Below are positions 1 through 9,583 of a stretch of DNA of 64,000 nt, piece after piece. Origin of the DNA: Pseudoneurospora amorphoporcata (taxonomy: Eukaryota; Ascomycota; Sordariomycetes; Sordariales; Sordariaceae); the NCBI GenBank assembly GCA_033297205.1, contig MU859151.1:62001-126000 (forward strand), in the 5' to 3' direction. Every line of letters begins with the position of its first letter. The stretch's first letter is position 1. Position numbers and translations under genes: made by a program. The notes below the pieces were generated by a model. It was not told the origin of the DNA and ran no database searches. It saw nothing but the letters and a program-made list of their open reading frames with translations.

Positions 1-311
1 GCCCAAGACACCCTGCTCGACTTTGAAGAACTCGTCTTGCAAACGATGGATATGTCTGCCATCCCAGGTACATTAGGCATTAGACCATTTGGTGTCCATT
101 GGCCAAGAACCTACAGTGGGGGTCCAGATAGTCCGGCTCGGACAAAGTAGTTTTCCACGTGATGCGTCTCTCGGATGTACCAGAGCCCGTCTGGTTTGGA
201 GAGCGGCTCGTACAGGGCTGCATCTCCGAGGTGAGACCACGACGGCTTGTCGTTGATCTTGGTCCGTTGCGGCGGTCGTGGCGATAGCCACCGTTGGAAT
301 GCGGTCGCCAT
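1..311 (-). CDS. Cupin-domain protein, 5' part (continues off the left edge)
   Basis: Two exons are visible on the minus strand. The first runs 311-115, an intron with GTAGGT donor and GGCAG acceptor covers 114-56, and the second runs from 55 to the edge. Splicing joins residue 66 to a textbook cupin motif 1: His67-x-His69-x4-Glu74 followed by x6-Gly81 (seen as LHIHRLQDEFFKVEQG). Without splicing the frame stops at 110. Cupins of this type bind a metal through the His/His/Glu set and act as dioxygenases, isomerases or non-catalytic partners; which one cannot be told from the fragment. The start ATG at 311 is followed by a short polar N-terminus without signal peptide. It is divergent from the FAD monooxygenase at 821, with about 510 bp between the start codons, so the two may share a promoter. 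The family call is firm and the function is open. Confidence 0.72.
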
Positions 312-820
312 AGGTATTCAATCGGAGATAAAGTCAAAAAGAAGCTGGGTAGGAGAACACAATTGTGCAATGAGGTAAAGAATTGCTATGTCATCAAGTA
401 GGTATTTATAAATTCAGGTGATGTCTAGGTAGTGAGGTTGCGCTTTGTCGCTTTATGTTGTCGGCGATTGGCACCCATCCCATGGACAACTTCGGCCATC
501 TGCATAGGTAGGTAAGGTAGGTACCGGCTGGCAGGGGTCTGGCTTGCATTGTATTTAGCAGCTGCATCTTCTGTCAAATTGGAGAAATTAGGTAAGGTAC
601 AGGTACTACGTTCAGGGTCGGGGCCTGTACGCTGTACCCCGCTAGGGCACTGTACCTATCTGAACCTAGTCGGGGCAGCGGTATCTTTTAGATATAGCCC
701 ATCATATGGTCTCATGTCGGAATTGCCTCTGCCGTGCTCGTCAATTCTTCATATTCCCCAGGGGTCGTAGCAATCGTTGGCTTCATTGCAAACCCGACTA
801 CCACCATTCAATTTGTCGCC
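312..820. promoter_or_regulatory. Divergent intergenic region between cupin and monooxygenase genes
   Basis: This is a non-coding stretch between two start codons that point away from each other. It contains several TAGGTAGG/GGTACC strings (around 505-525 and 590-605). The short open frames in it have no protein-like composition. I see no clear CGG-CCG palindrome for the Zn2Cys6 regulator. It is a likely shared promoter by position only. Confidence 0.45.
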
Positions 821-2276
821 ATGGCGAATACAGCTAGTACCTCACGGCCAGTCTTCACCATCCTCGTTGTGGGCTGCGGTCTCAGTGGCCTAGCGTCCGC
901 CCTGGCTCTTGCTCAAGCCGGACACCGCGTAACCGTGTTTGAGCGCAGCCCGAAGCTGCAAGAGGTTACTACTTTGTCCCTTTTGTTTTCTCCCACAGAT
1001 AAAGCATCCCCTTGCTGACTCTGAGATTTGTATTTTGGACAGATCGGTGCCGGGATACAGCTGTCCCCGAACGCCACTCGTTTGCTTCAGCATTGGGGCG
1101 TCTTTGACGAGGTGCTTCGGTATGCTGATCAACCCGAGGACGGGACTTTCCGCTCCTACCGGGGAGAACTGCTCTCGCATTCCCCGCCAGTGTCTCATCC
1201 GAACCTGGTGAGCAAATCCCCGTATCTGGTAGTCCATCGCGCCGACCTCCTGAGGGCCTTGCTGTCGGGGACGAGCAAGCATGCCACCATAGAGATCAAA
1301 CTTGGCAGCGAGGTTGCACAAGTTGACTTCAACAAACCATCCCTCCGTCTCTCCACCGGAGAGGTCTACGAAGCGGACCTCATCCTCGGCGCCGATGGGG
1401 AGAGGTCTCGTTGCCGGGCCGGCCTGTTGGGCCGTGAAGACCCTCCTTATTGCCCGGGCGACGTGGTCTACCGCGTCTCCGTCCCTACCAAGGCCATAGC
1501 CCCGGGTCACTCGGCCTGGGACCTGACGAGACGCTCCAGTGTCGACTTTTGGATGGGCCCGCGCGGGCACGTGGTCACGTATCCCATCCAGCAGGACATG
1601 CTCAATGTCGTTCTGATATATGCCCAAGGGCCAAGTACCATCAAGGCCATGTCTGGGCCGCAACGCGCTACGATAGACGAGTTCAGGAGCAGGGTCTCGG
1701 GCTGGGATCCGGTGCTTCACGACCTGATAGACACGGAAGGGTCCGTCTGTACAAAGTGGAACCTGTTTCAAATCCGTGAGCAGAGCCAATGGCACCACGA
1801 GAGCGGTCGATTTGTGCTCATTGGCGATGCTGCTCATGCAATCTTGCCATGCCTGTGAGTTTTGGAATGCATTCTCATGCAATTTCTCTCCTTGCCTAAC
1901 CCTCCGTGACTGGTTGGCTAATGGTCTAACCCCAATCTTCTTCAGAGCTCAAGGCGCGTCACAGGCATTCGAGGACGCAGGCGTCCTTGGTGCCATATTC
2001 GACCAGTTGGTGGCACGGGAGCAGATTCCAGATGCCGTCAAGGTATTCGAGCATGTGCGTAGACCACGGGCCTCAGACGTCAGACAGCGTTCACTAGACC
2101 AGAAGGCCATGTTTGCTCTTGCTGATGGTGCAGAGCAAGAGAAACGGGATGCAATGCTCCGCGCAGGCGAAGACTATCCATTGTTCGAATGGCTTTGGGG
2201 TTATGATGCCATTGAAGGGGGGCGAGAAGCGTGGAAGAGATTCTTAAACGAGAAGAGTATTGAGAATGGTGCCTAG
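821..2276 (+). CDS. FAD-dependent monooxygenase (salicylate hydroxylase-like)
   Basis: Three exons, 821-964, 1043-1854 and 1946-2276, give 428 residues. The introns are 78 and 91 bp, the second with a perfect GTGAGT donor. Residues 12-40 hold the Rossmann FAD motif GCGLSGL with the acidic strand end VTVFERS. The splice restores the family sequence KLQE-IGAGIQLSPNA. The late FAD-binding motif GDAAHAILPCLAQGASQAFED spans the second splice, and its integrity supports both junctions. The family uses NAD(P)H and O2 to hydroxylate or decarboxylatively hydroxylate aromatic or polyketide-like substrates; the substrate here is unknown. No signal peptide or membrane span is seen, so it is probably cytosolic. 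The start was chosen for its GCCATGG context and because the family begins just before the GxGxxG motif. The neighbours (P450, berberine-bridge-type oxidase, Zn2Cys6 factor) suggest a biosynthetic tailoring role. Confidence 0.88.
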
Positions 2277-2937
2277 TTTGTACGTTCCCTAGTTGTAACT
2301 ACTAGTAAGAACAAGAAACAAGAGAGTATGCACACACCGCAGATCAAGTAGAGCACTTTTAGTTTTCGAAGATGATAGATCTTCTGTGATGTATTCTTTG
2401 AGCATGTTTACGTCGCCATGTCGCTGGTTACCTAGCCTATTCGGTTGCTTTGCTTGTTTGCGGCCCTTTTTCCTTTTCTTGCGGCTATTACAAGGGCGTA
2501 CGTGATCTGAACCATACAGCTCGCCGTTGCTCGTTTTCCAAAGCCCAAGAGATCACTTCCTCCAACGAGTCGTGGATTGGGTAAATCCCACTGGTCCACA
2601 TGGATTTCCTCAAGGGGCCCGGGGTCCAAGGCTCATCCATTGGTCACATCTTCTGACTGTCATTTCCGGTAGTTCGCTAGCAGCTTCCTTCATGTCATGT
2701 TCGGCCTTCGCCTGCATAAGATGGGTACCTAGTAATACCGAATTACTAGGTAGTGATATGCTGTAAGTTTGTGGGCTGTAGTCACCTACCTTACATAGGC
2801 CCAGTACTAGCCCCCCCCTTCACCCCTCCACATCCGTCCGCTTGTACTACTTCTTTTCTCTCTCGATGCCCTGAATAGAATCGTGTGATTCGTGATCACG
2901 TTCGATATTCCATCTTCACCTCTTCTGGCCAGCCACC
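2277..2937 (+). other. Intergenic, upstream of P450 gene
   Basis: No coding frame with protein character is seen on either strand. The stretch includes pyrimidine-rich tracts and a C-run near 2810-2830. The last part (about 2830-2937, CT-rich) is the probable promoter and 5' leader of the P450 gene. Confidence 0.4.
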
Positions 2938-4689
2938 ATGTACACCATCGACAGCACCTATCACCCCCCGTATGTGGGCGTTTTTCTCCTCATTTTCAGT
3001 TGCTGTGTATACGCGGTCATCCAAGTCTTGAAACCTGTCGACTTGAAACGCTCGAGCGGGAAAAGGAGATGGTCTATGCCACCGGGGCCACCAGGAGCTC
3101 CGGTCCTGGGAAACTTGCGACAGATGATGAAAGCGCGCCGCGGAGGAGCCCTGTCGTTTAACAAATGGGTGAGTACCTTATTGTCCTGGCCCATGGATCC
3201 AAAATGTGAAGCCGTCACAGTAAAAGCTGAAAAACAATGCGGTTTAGCTTGCCTCCCTGATACCATATGGCGAAATGGCGACATTGCATATGGGCTCCAA
3301 GACATGGATCGTGCTCAACTCGGACCGCGTCGTCTCGGAACTCATTGCCAAGCGCGGGAAGATCACCAACGAAAGACCGCATATGCCCATCGCGAGCGAT
3401 CTCGTCAGCAACGGAAAGCGCACGGTGATCCGTCAGGAAGAAGAATGGCGGGAGGGGCGCCGAGTGATGCATCATTTGCTCAGCGGCTCGAATCTCAAGG
3501 TCTATGCCGGCATGCAGGAGCTCGAGAGCGTCGACATGCTGCGCCGGTACCTTCGGGAGCCCAAGCTGTGGTATTCTCACCACTTCCGCTATGCGACCTC
3601 GGTGCTCTACAGGATCGTCATGGGCTACCCCCTGCACAAGAGCAAGGCGGAGCTCGACGCCTACCAGAGGGTGACGATCGAATTCGTGTCGTCCATCAAC
3701 CAGAGCTACGTCGACTTTTTCCCTTCCTTCAGCACGCTCCCCCATGTGCTACAGCCGTGGCGAAGCTACTGGATGCAGATGGGCGCCTTTCACCGCCGTG
3801 TCTTCCAACAATGGTGGCAGCCCATCAGCGCCGCCGTGCGCGACGGCTCGGCGCCTCCGTCCTTCGTTCGCGACGTTCTGCTCCATCCAGACATGAGGTA
3901 CGCTGGAGACGATGAAGAGGCCATGTACCTGGCGACCTCTGTCATGGCAGCCGGCGGCGACAACACGCGCATGACCATGAATGTGTTCATCATGGCTATG
4001 GTCACGAACCCTGAAGCGCAGGCACGGGCACGTGCAGAAGTCGATCGAGTATGCACAAAGGGCGACTCGCTCAGGCTTCCTCGCATGTCGGACATGTCCG
4101 AAATGCCCTACGTGGCGGCCATGATCAAAGAGGTTCTACGTTGGCGGCCCACCGTCCCTATCGTTCCCCCACATCAACTCACCGAGAACCTGGAGTTTGA
4201 CGGGAAGTTCATCCCGGCTGGCACATGCCTCCTGATCAACTCCATTGCGCTCTCCAACGAGTTCGAGGATGCAAACAAGTTCAAGCCGGAGAGATGGCTT
4301 CAAGGACCGCCAGGGTCGGGCAAGACAATACCGAATTTCTGGGGATTCGGGGGCGGGCGTCGAGTCTGCGTCGGCTCCAAGGTGGCAGAGCAAGCTCTGT
4401 TCATCATCTTTGCCCGCTTACTCTACTGCTTCGAGTTGATTCCGGTGAGTACCTTACCTTACTTGGTTCACAAAATCACGATTCCATAAGTACCATAAAA
4501 TGAGACGGTTTACTGATCAAGCGAGACGGGATCTAGGATGGGCCTATCGACGACGAGAAACTCAATCACCAGAGTCTCGACGAGCCATTTCCCGTCAGGG
4601 CCACTGTACGCAGTGATGGCCATGCGGCACTGATTGAGGGCGAGGCCGCAAAGTACGAGGCTTCCTTCTCTACATTCGCTACAAAGTAG
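2938..4689 (+). CDS. Cytochrome P450 monooxygenase
   Basis: Exons 2938-3168, 3248-4444 and 4537-4689 give 526 residues, the normal size for a microsomal fungal P450. Both introns (79 and 92 bp) have GTGAGTACC donors. An N-terminal membrane anchor (about residues 12-32, GVFLLIFSCCVYAVIQV) is followed by the proline hinge PPGPPG. The I-helix oxygen-binding motif is AAGGDNT, the K-helix ExxR is KEVLRWRP, then FKPERW, and the heme loop is FGGGRRVCVG with Cys451 as the axial thiolate. The fold most resembles the group often labelled O-methylsterigmatocystin oxidoreductase-like; that label says nothing about the substrate. It is an ER membrane enzyme that needs NADPH-P450 reductase. It reads in the same direction as the FAD monooxygenase 661 bp upstream and is probably part of the same pathway. 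Confidence 0.93.
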
Positions 4690-6370
4690 TAGGCCTCAGT
4701 CATTCGTGTCAATCACACGGCACGGAATACAGACCAAGAAGGAGGAGTATGTGTATGGGGGCATGCACGGAGGAGATGCAGAACTTTGAACCTCAAGCTT
4801 TGATCAGCCATATGTGGCTATAATTTTGTCCCAGAAATAGCTGTTGGTTCCAACAGAGCACCAAGACAAGAGTATATGATACGTAGAGGTAGATACTTCC
4901 ATCCTTGTTGTGTTGTTACCTAGACATTGGGAAAGCCAAAGCCTGGAGAATCGGCGAAAAGTTTCATTCCTGCCTTTGGTCGTCGTCGTGTACCACGTTG
5001 CTGAATCGACTGTTCCCCCCAGTCCGGCGCGGTGGACCTTGTGTGAAGTTGAAACAGGGCTTACACGGCTGGGCCCGTCCAGCCGGCGGACGTTGAGTGG
5101 GTCCCAGTCAGCCCTGTGGACCGGGAGCCTTGTGACCCACTTTGTGAGGCACGTGCGCTCGGGACACTCCGGGTACAAAACGGGCTTCCCTGTAGGGCAC
5201 CCTTGTAGATAAGTCCTTGGTCTCCTCTCCAACCCACGCTAGACCAAATACAACAACATCATAATTTAGCCTGAAGGATTCCCGATCCTCTCCACACTGC
5301 AAAACGCCGACTCGCCGAACGCCACGATAAGCAAAGCTTAACGAACGGGGCCGAAGCGTGGGGGGTGTGGACAGGGATTTGGTCACTTTGGCCCCTCAAG
5401 CCTTGTAAGCTTCCTCATAGTACCGAGGGCTGTCTACGCAAAGGAACCACAGCTTACGAGATACAGTACGCTTACTACCGCATTTTCTCATCCAACTTGG
5501 TTTTATCCTTCCCTTTTACAGTCTATTACAGCCGAGTGTCTGGCTGCGACCAGGGTAATCAACGTGGTCGTTGCAGGAGGCTCGATTGGCTTATAGGGGC
5601 CGACTATACTACCTATGATGAGTTTAGTGGGGTGGGGGGCATCGGCGTTGGGACGGCGTAGTTCACGTTAGTCTTCGGCGTGCTGCGTGAAGTCGGCCAG
5701 TCAATTGAACTCCGAAGGATCTGGGAATTTTTTTCGCCTATCTACACCGGTTACTTGTAATCTGTAGTAGGTAGTGAGAACGGGACAGACCAAACAACCC
5801 ATGGAAGACAAGGCGAGCCTTGCACGAGCAAGGGGAGCCGGCTAATCACCGCAATGGGCTTTTGTGGTCGCCACCTAGGATGTTGCTGGTTCCAAGGGCC
5901 CAGGGAGATCCGTCACAGCGACTGGCAGGACACTTGGAAGTGTTCTGGATGAGTGTCGTCGTCGACTGATCAGGCGAGTCAGGACGCTGTGGGGAGTGTG
6001 TCGGAGTTGTAGAGTGATCGGGGGGGAGGGTTCAAATGTAAGAAGCCATTATAACATAGGACTTCTAAAAATGCGTCAAAAAGAGAGTAGAATTATCGTC
6101 TGTCCTCTGCTGCTCTTCTGCTGCTCGAATTGTTGCCCCCCCCCCCCACCCACCCACATTGCTTGAGTTCTAGAAAAGAGAGTGGTGTTCTATGATTAAG
6201 ACACAAGATGGTGTTGTATCCGCCGCTTATTAATACCCTGCGCCCTGACCACTTCTCCAAAAAGGGTAATCCCCGCGTCAGTAGGAATTGTCCTTCTATA
6301 TTCCTTTCCTTTCCTTCCATATATTAATAGCAGCTGAGCCCGATTTCTATCCGGGTAGGGGGTTAGTACC

Positions 6371-6456
6371 TTTCGCGGGCGGGCCGCATACAAAACCCCG
6401 CACGCACTAACCAGGTGTTAACGTACGGTCCGAAAGTGTACTTTTCGCCCGCGAAA
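6371..6456. repeat. Inverted repeat, 11-bp perfect arms
   Basis: TTTCGCGGGCG at 6371-6381 is the exact reverse complement of CGCCCGCGAAA at 6446-6456, separated by 64 bp. The arms are G/C-rich in an otherwise A/T-rich setting. It could be the end of a small element, a cruciform or a binding site; nothing in the sequence decides. Confidence 0.6.
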
Positions 6457-6501
6457 TAATTGTTAGTCCTAACTGAATTTTGCGCTTTTTTTGTTAGTAT
6501 C

Positions 6502-6562
6502 GTAAGTTTCTTTCCCGTTCGCGTTCTATCGTAGAGGTAAGCTTCTTTCCCGTTCGCGTTCT
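6502..6562 (+). repeat. Direct repeat, 26 bp twice
   Basis: The 26-mers at 6502-6527 and 6537-6562 share 25 of 26 bases (gtaag[T/C]ttctttcccgttc...), with a 35-bp period and a 9-bp spacer. This is a local tandem duplication in non-coding DNA. Confidence 0.75.
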
Positions 6563-6913
6563 TTTCACGCTTTTTTAGTTAGTGTACTCTTCCGTAAACA
6601 CCACAACAGTACAGTACGTGACAGCTCTGTCCGCACAACCCAGGGATCTAGCCTTGTATTCGCTCGGGAAGGTGAGGCTAGGTTTCCTGGCCTCTCCGGA
6701 CACTTGTCATAACTAGGTACGCCCAGACTATTTTTTTGAGCTTTTGTACCTCCAAACTGCCAAGACATTTCAGAAAGCCAATTTCCGGGACACACGAACA
6801 CGCACTTACACAATTGCGACGCAGACCGAGAGAGCGGACACGGATGACCACACCAGGATTTCGATCCCTCAGGATCGGATGACTCCTAAGCTAAATTTTT
6901 TGTTGTGAAGCCG

Positions 6914-6925
6914 ATATATATAAAA
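6914..6925 (+). promoter_or_regulatory. TATA-box-like element of the FAD oxidase gene
   Basis: TATATATAAAAG lies about 110 bp before the ATG at 7036. A clear TATA box is uncommon in filamentous fungal housekeeping promoters and is more usual in strongly regulated genes. The assignment rests on sequence and position only. Confidence 0.5.
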
Positions 6926-7035
6926 GGTCTCATGGGGGCACATGTACGATGGATGAAAACTCGAGTCCAAGTGGCCATTTTATCCAAGACTTCCCTATGC
7001 TTTCCTTATTTTGACCCCTGAAGATATCTTTCACT

Positions 7036-8648
7036 ATGAGGTCTCTAGTAATTTCTTCCTTGTGTTTTCTCTCCGGCCTTTCGAGCCTCGTATCTGGTGC
7101 CAGCGTCCCCAGGTATTTCGAGAGGCAACCGACCACGCGTCAAAATCTCACCAGCCAGGAGGTCCGGCAGGAGCTCGGCAGCCAGATCTCCCCGGGCACC
7201 TTGATCTATGGACCGGATGATGCTGAATTCGCCAACCTTACTTCCCGCTGGAACGACTTTTCCAAGCCAGATGTCCGAGTTGTTATCGAACCCGCCGCCG
7301 AATCCGATGTCTCCACAATCGTACGTTCCATACCTCTACTGTAGCTACTACTAGTACCACCTTACAAGTGTTCTAACCTACTAACAAATGGTGCTAGGTC
7401 AAATACTGTAACGACAACAGTATCGACTTCCTAGCCGTCGGTGGTGGCCACGGCCTGACCTACAGTCTCAAAAAGTTCAGTGGCCTCCAGATCAGTATGC
7501 GGCAGTTGAACAACATCACCATCCAAGAGAGCGGCAAGTCGGCCTGGTTCGGAGGTGGCACCGTCGTCGGTCCCGTCATCCAGTACCTCTACGATCGAGG
7601 CTATGTCACGACCACCGGCGGCTGCGAGTGCGTCGGCATGCTGGGCGCCGGTCTGGGGGGTGGCCACGGTCGGTACGAAGGTTTTTACGGCTTGATCAGT
7701 GACAACATCCTGCAGCTCCGCGTCGTCTTGGCCGACGGCTCGGCCATCGTGGTCAGCAACTCGAGCCACAGCGACCTCTTCTGGGCCATGCGAGGGGCCG
7801 GGCACAACTTTGGCATCGTCACGAGCTACGAGATGAACATCTTCCCCGTCGGACCGAAAACCTGGCACTGGCACAACTACATCTGGCGCGGCGAGCAGCT
7901 GGAGACCGTCTTCGGGGCCCTCAACGCCTTCCACAACAACGGCTCCACCCCGGTCAACATGGCCTTTGAAGCCGGAAACTTCCTCATGGACACCAGCATC
8001 ACCAGCGAGGAGCCCGTGCTCTTTTGGACCTTTGCCTACCGCGGACCCGCCGACGAGGCCGAGAAGCTCCTCGCCCCCTTCAACGCCATCGACGCCGTCT
8101 CGAGCACCATGGGCGACGTGCCCTACTCGCAGATCGCCACGGTGCAGGGGACCAGCTGGGACTCGCCCATCTGCCAGCACGGCCTTTTGCACGTCACGTC
8201 GACGGTATTTCTGCAGGTCTTCAACGTGACGACCGAGCGCCAGATCTTTGAAGGCTTCAAGCGGCGCGCCCAGTCCAGCCCGGCGCTCGCGGCCGGATCC
8301 AGCATCATGCACGAGGGATACTCGACCGAGGCCGTGGACAAGATCGACCCGGCGAGCTCGGCCTATCCGTTCCGTGGCGACCACCACCTGAACTTGTTTA
8401 ACGCCGTGGCGCCGAGCCCCGACTACGAGGCCGAGGCTCGCGCCTGGGCCGCCGAGGTGCGCGATCAGTGGATGGCGGGGCAGCCCGGTCGAAAGCTCGA
8501 TGCCTACGTTAACTACGCCAGCGGGATGGAGACGGCCCCGGACTGGTATGGCCACGAGAGCTGGCGCATCGAGAGGCTGAAGAGCCTCAAGGCCAAGTAC
8601 GACCCTTACAACCGCTTCCGCTACTACAATCCCATCATCGCCGCATAG
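7036..8648 (+). CDS. Secreted FAD-linked oxidase, berberine bridge enzyme-like
   Basis: Exons 7036-7320 and 7398-8648 give 511 residues; the 77-bp intron has a GTACGT donor. Residues 1-22 form a signal peptide ending near SLVSGAS. The FAD_binding_4 domain follows. His113 in AVGGGHG and Cys171 in GGCECVG match the two residues that carry the 8alpha- and 6-covalent flavin links in bicovalent members. The C-terminal BBE segment ends in FRYYNPI, the family signature. Members oxidise alcohols, sugars or alkaloid/polyketide intermediates with O2 as acceptor, and several act in fungal biosynthetic clusters. It is the third oxidative gene in a row in this orientation, which supports a tailoring role, although a secreted oligosaccharide oxidase is also possible. 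The first ATG after the TATA-like element gives the signal peptide, so the start is well supported. Confidence 0.92.
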
Positions 8649-8873
8649 TAATCACGGGGGGAGGGCAGCAGAATCGGGGGGATTTGCTTAGTATATAATC
8701 TTCCCCCTCTTTTCATGTTCATAGCTTTTTTGCGAGAAAGAGGTTCTCAAAGAGTGTTTGGGGTTCCTTTCATAGAGCTCTCGACAAAGTTTTACCATTA
8801 TAACTTAATTCTATAACACTTTGTTTCTAGATTACTATTTCCGTCAACTGCTTTTAAGGCCTGTTTAGGTTAC

Positions 8874-8932
8874 ACGTTAGTACCTACGTTCCCAAGTTAA
8901 GAGTTTGTCTGGTATGTAGGACGTACTAACGT
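8874..8932. repeat. Inverted repeat, 10-bp arms
   Basis: ACGTTAGTAC at 8874-8883 pairs with GTACTAACGT at 8923-8932, with a 39-bp loop. Flanking CTACGT and ATGTAG partly extend the pairing. It may be a 3' hairpin of the oxidase transcript or a small palindromic element. Confidence 0.55.
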
Positions 8933-9215
8933 ACCTCTATGTACTACTGCGGTTTTTCGTGTTCGGCTCAAAAACCTTATTTCTAATGTGCACCCTGCAA
9001 CTAAATTAACAAAATATTAGGAGGGTTTTAAACTGTTGGTTATATATAACGCTGGCCCAGTTAACGATCCCTATATATATACAACCGTTGATACAAAAAC
9101 AACCGTTGAAAATATCCAACTGTTGTGACCCAGAAAAACTCTAGTGCAGACGGGAGGACGGGAGCTAGCGCATCTTAGGTATCTTAGATTTTGGGTTAAC
9201 GCCTTCCTTCTTTCT

Positions 9216-9239
9216 ACTTTACTCTACTCTACTCTACTC
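9216..9239. repeat. ACTCT microsatellite
   Basis: About four and a half copies of the pentamer ACTCT lie in non-coding DNA. Confidence 0.8.
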
Positions 9240-9371
9240 CTTCCTCTTTTTTCGGGCTTATCCCTCAAACGTTCGTAGCCCACCCAAGTCCAAAACCACC
9301 AAGTCCAAAACCGGGCACCTAGCCAATGTATAAAGACCACCACTACTATTACCACTACTTTATATCGGGGC

Positions 9372-9437
9372 CGTCGTTGTTGTTGTTGCTGTCGTTGTCG
9401 TTGTTGTTATTACTATTGTTGTCGCTGTCGTTGTCGC
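9372..9437. repeat. GTT/GTC triplet tract
   Basis: An imperfect triplet repeat of GTT and GTC with a few GCT units, about 66 bp long. It keeps a frame open on the plus strand as a leucine/serine string, but nothing around it supports translation. Confidence 0.75.
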
Positions 9438-9583
9438 TTAACCCACACCCGACCTTGAAGGGCCCGAGTCTTCAGACGATAGAGAACTGTGCGGGGTTTT
9501 ATATGTGTTCTGGCCGCGAAAAGCACTAATACCTTAACCGAACATTTTAGCGTGAACCTTGAGAGAGAGATAGGAAGCCCCTC

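Larger units (their letters stand above)
4690..7035. other. Gene-poor 2.3-kb interval
   Basis: I see no convincing gene here. Open frames on both strands are short and lack family motifs. From about 5,700 on the base composition turns A/T-rich. It holds simple sequence (C-run then CCCA repeats near 6130-6160), a perfect 11-bp inverted repeat (6371-6456) and a duplicated 26-mer (6502-6562). A TATA-like element lies near the right end. It may contain decayed repeat DNA, but no transposase remnant is readable. Confidence 0.5.
8649..9583. other. A/T-rich intergenic between convergent genes
   Basis: The FAD oxidase and the Zn2Cys6 gene converge here, so this holds two 3' ends. No gene is seen. 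It contains a 10-bp inverted repeat (8874-8932), an ACTCT microsatellite (9216-9239), a GTT/GTC triplet tract (9372-9437) and the near-repeat CAACCGTTGA twice (about 9082-9110). Confidence 0.5.

Noticed and set aside
6850..6895. tRNA-like stretch (GGATTTCGATCC box and paired GATCC/GGATC)
   Set aside because: The box differs from the B-box pattern by an inserted base, no D arm or acceptor stem can be drawn on either strand, and the pairing is explained by short palindromes.
7431..8555. 374-codon minus-strand frame opposite the FAD oxidase
   Set aside because: It is a mirror of a G/C-third-position gene; Gly/Val/His-rich translation without motifs.
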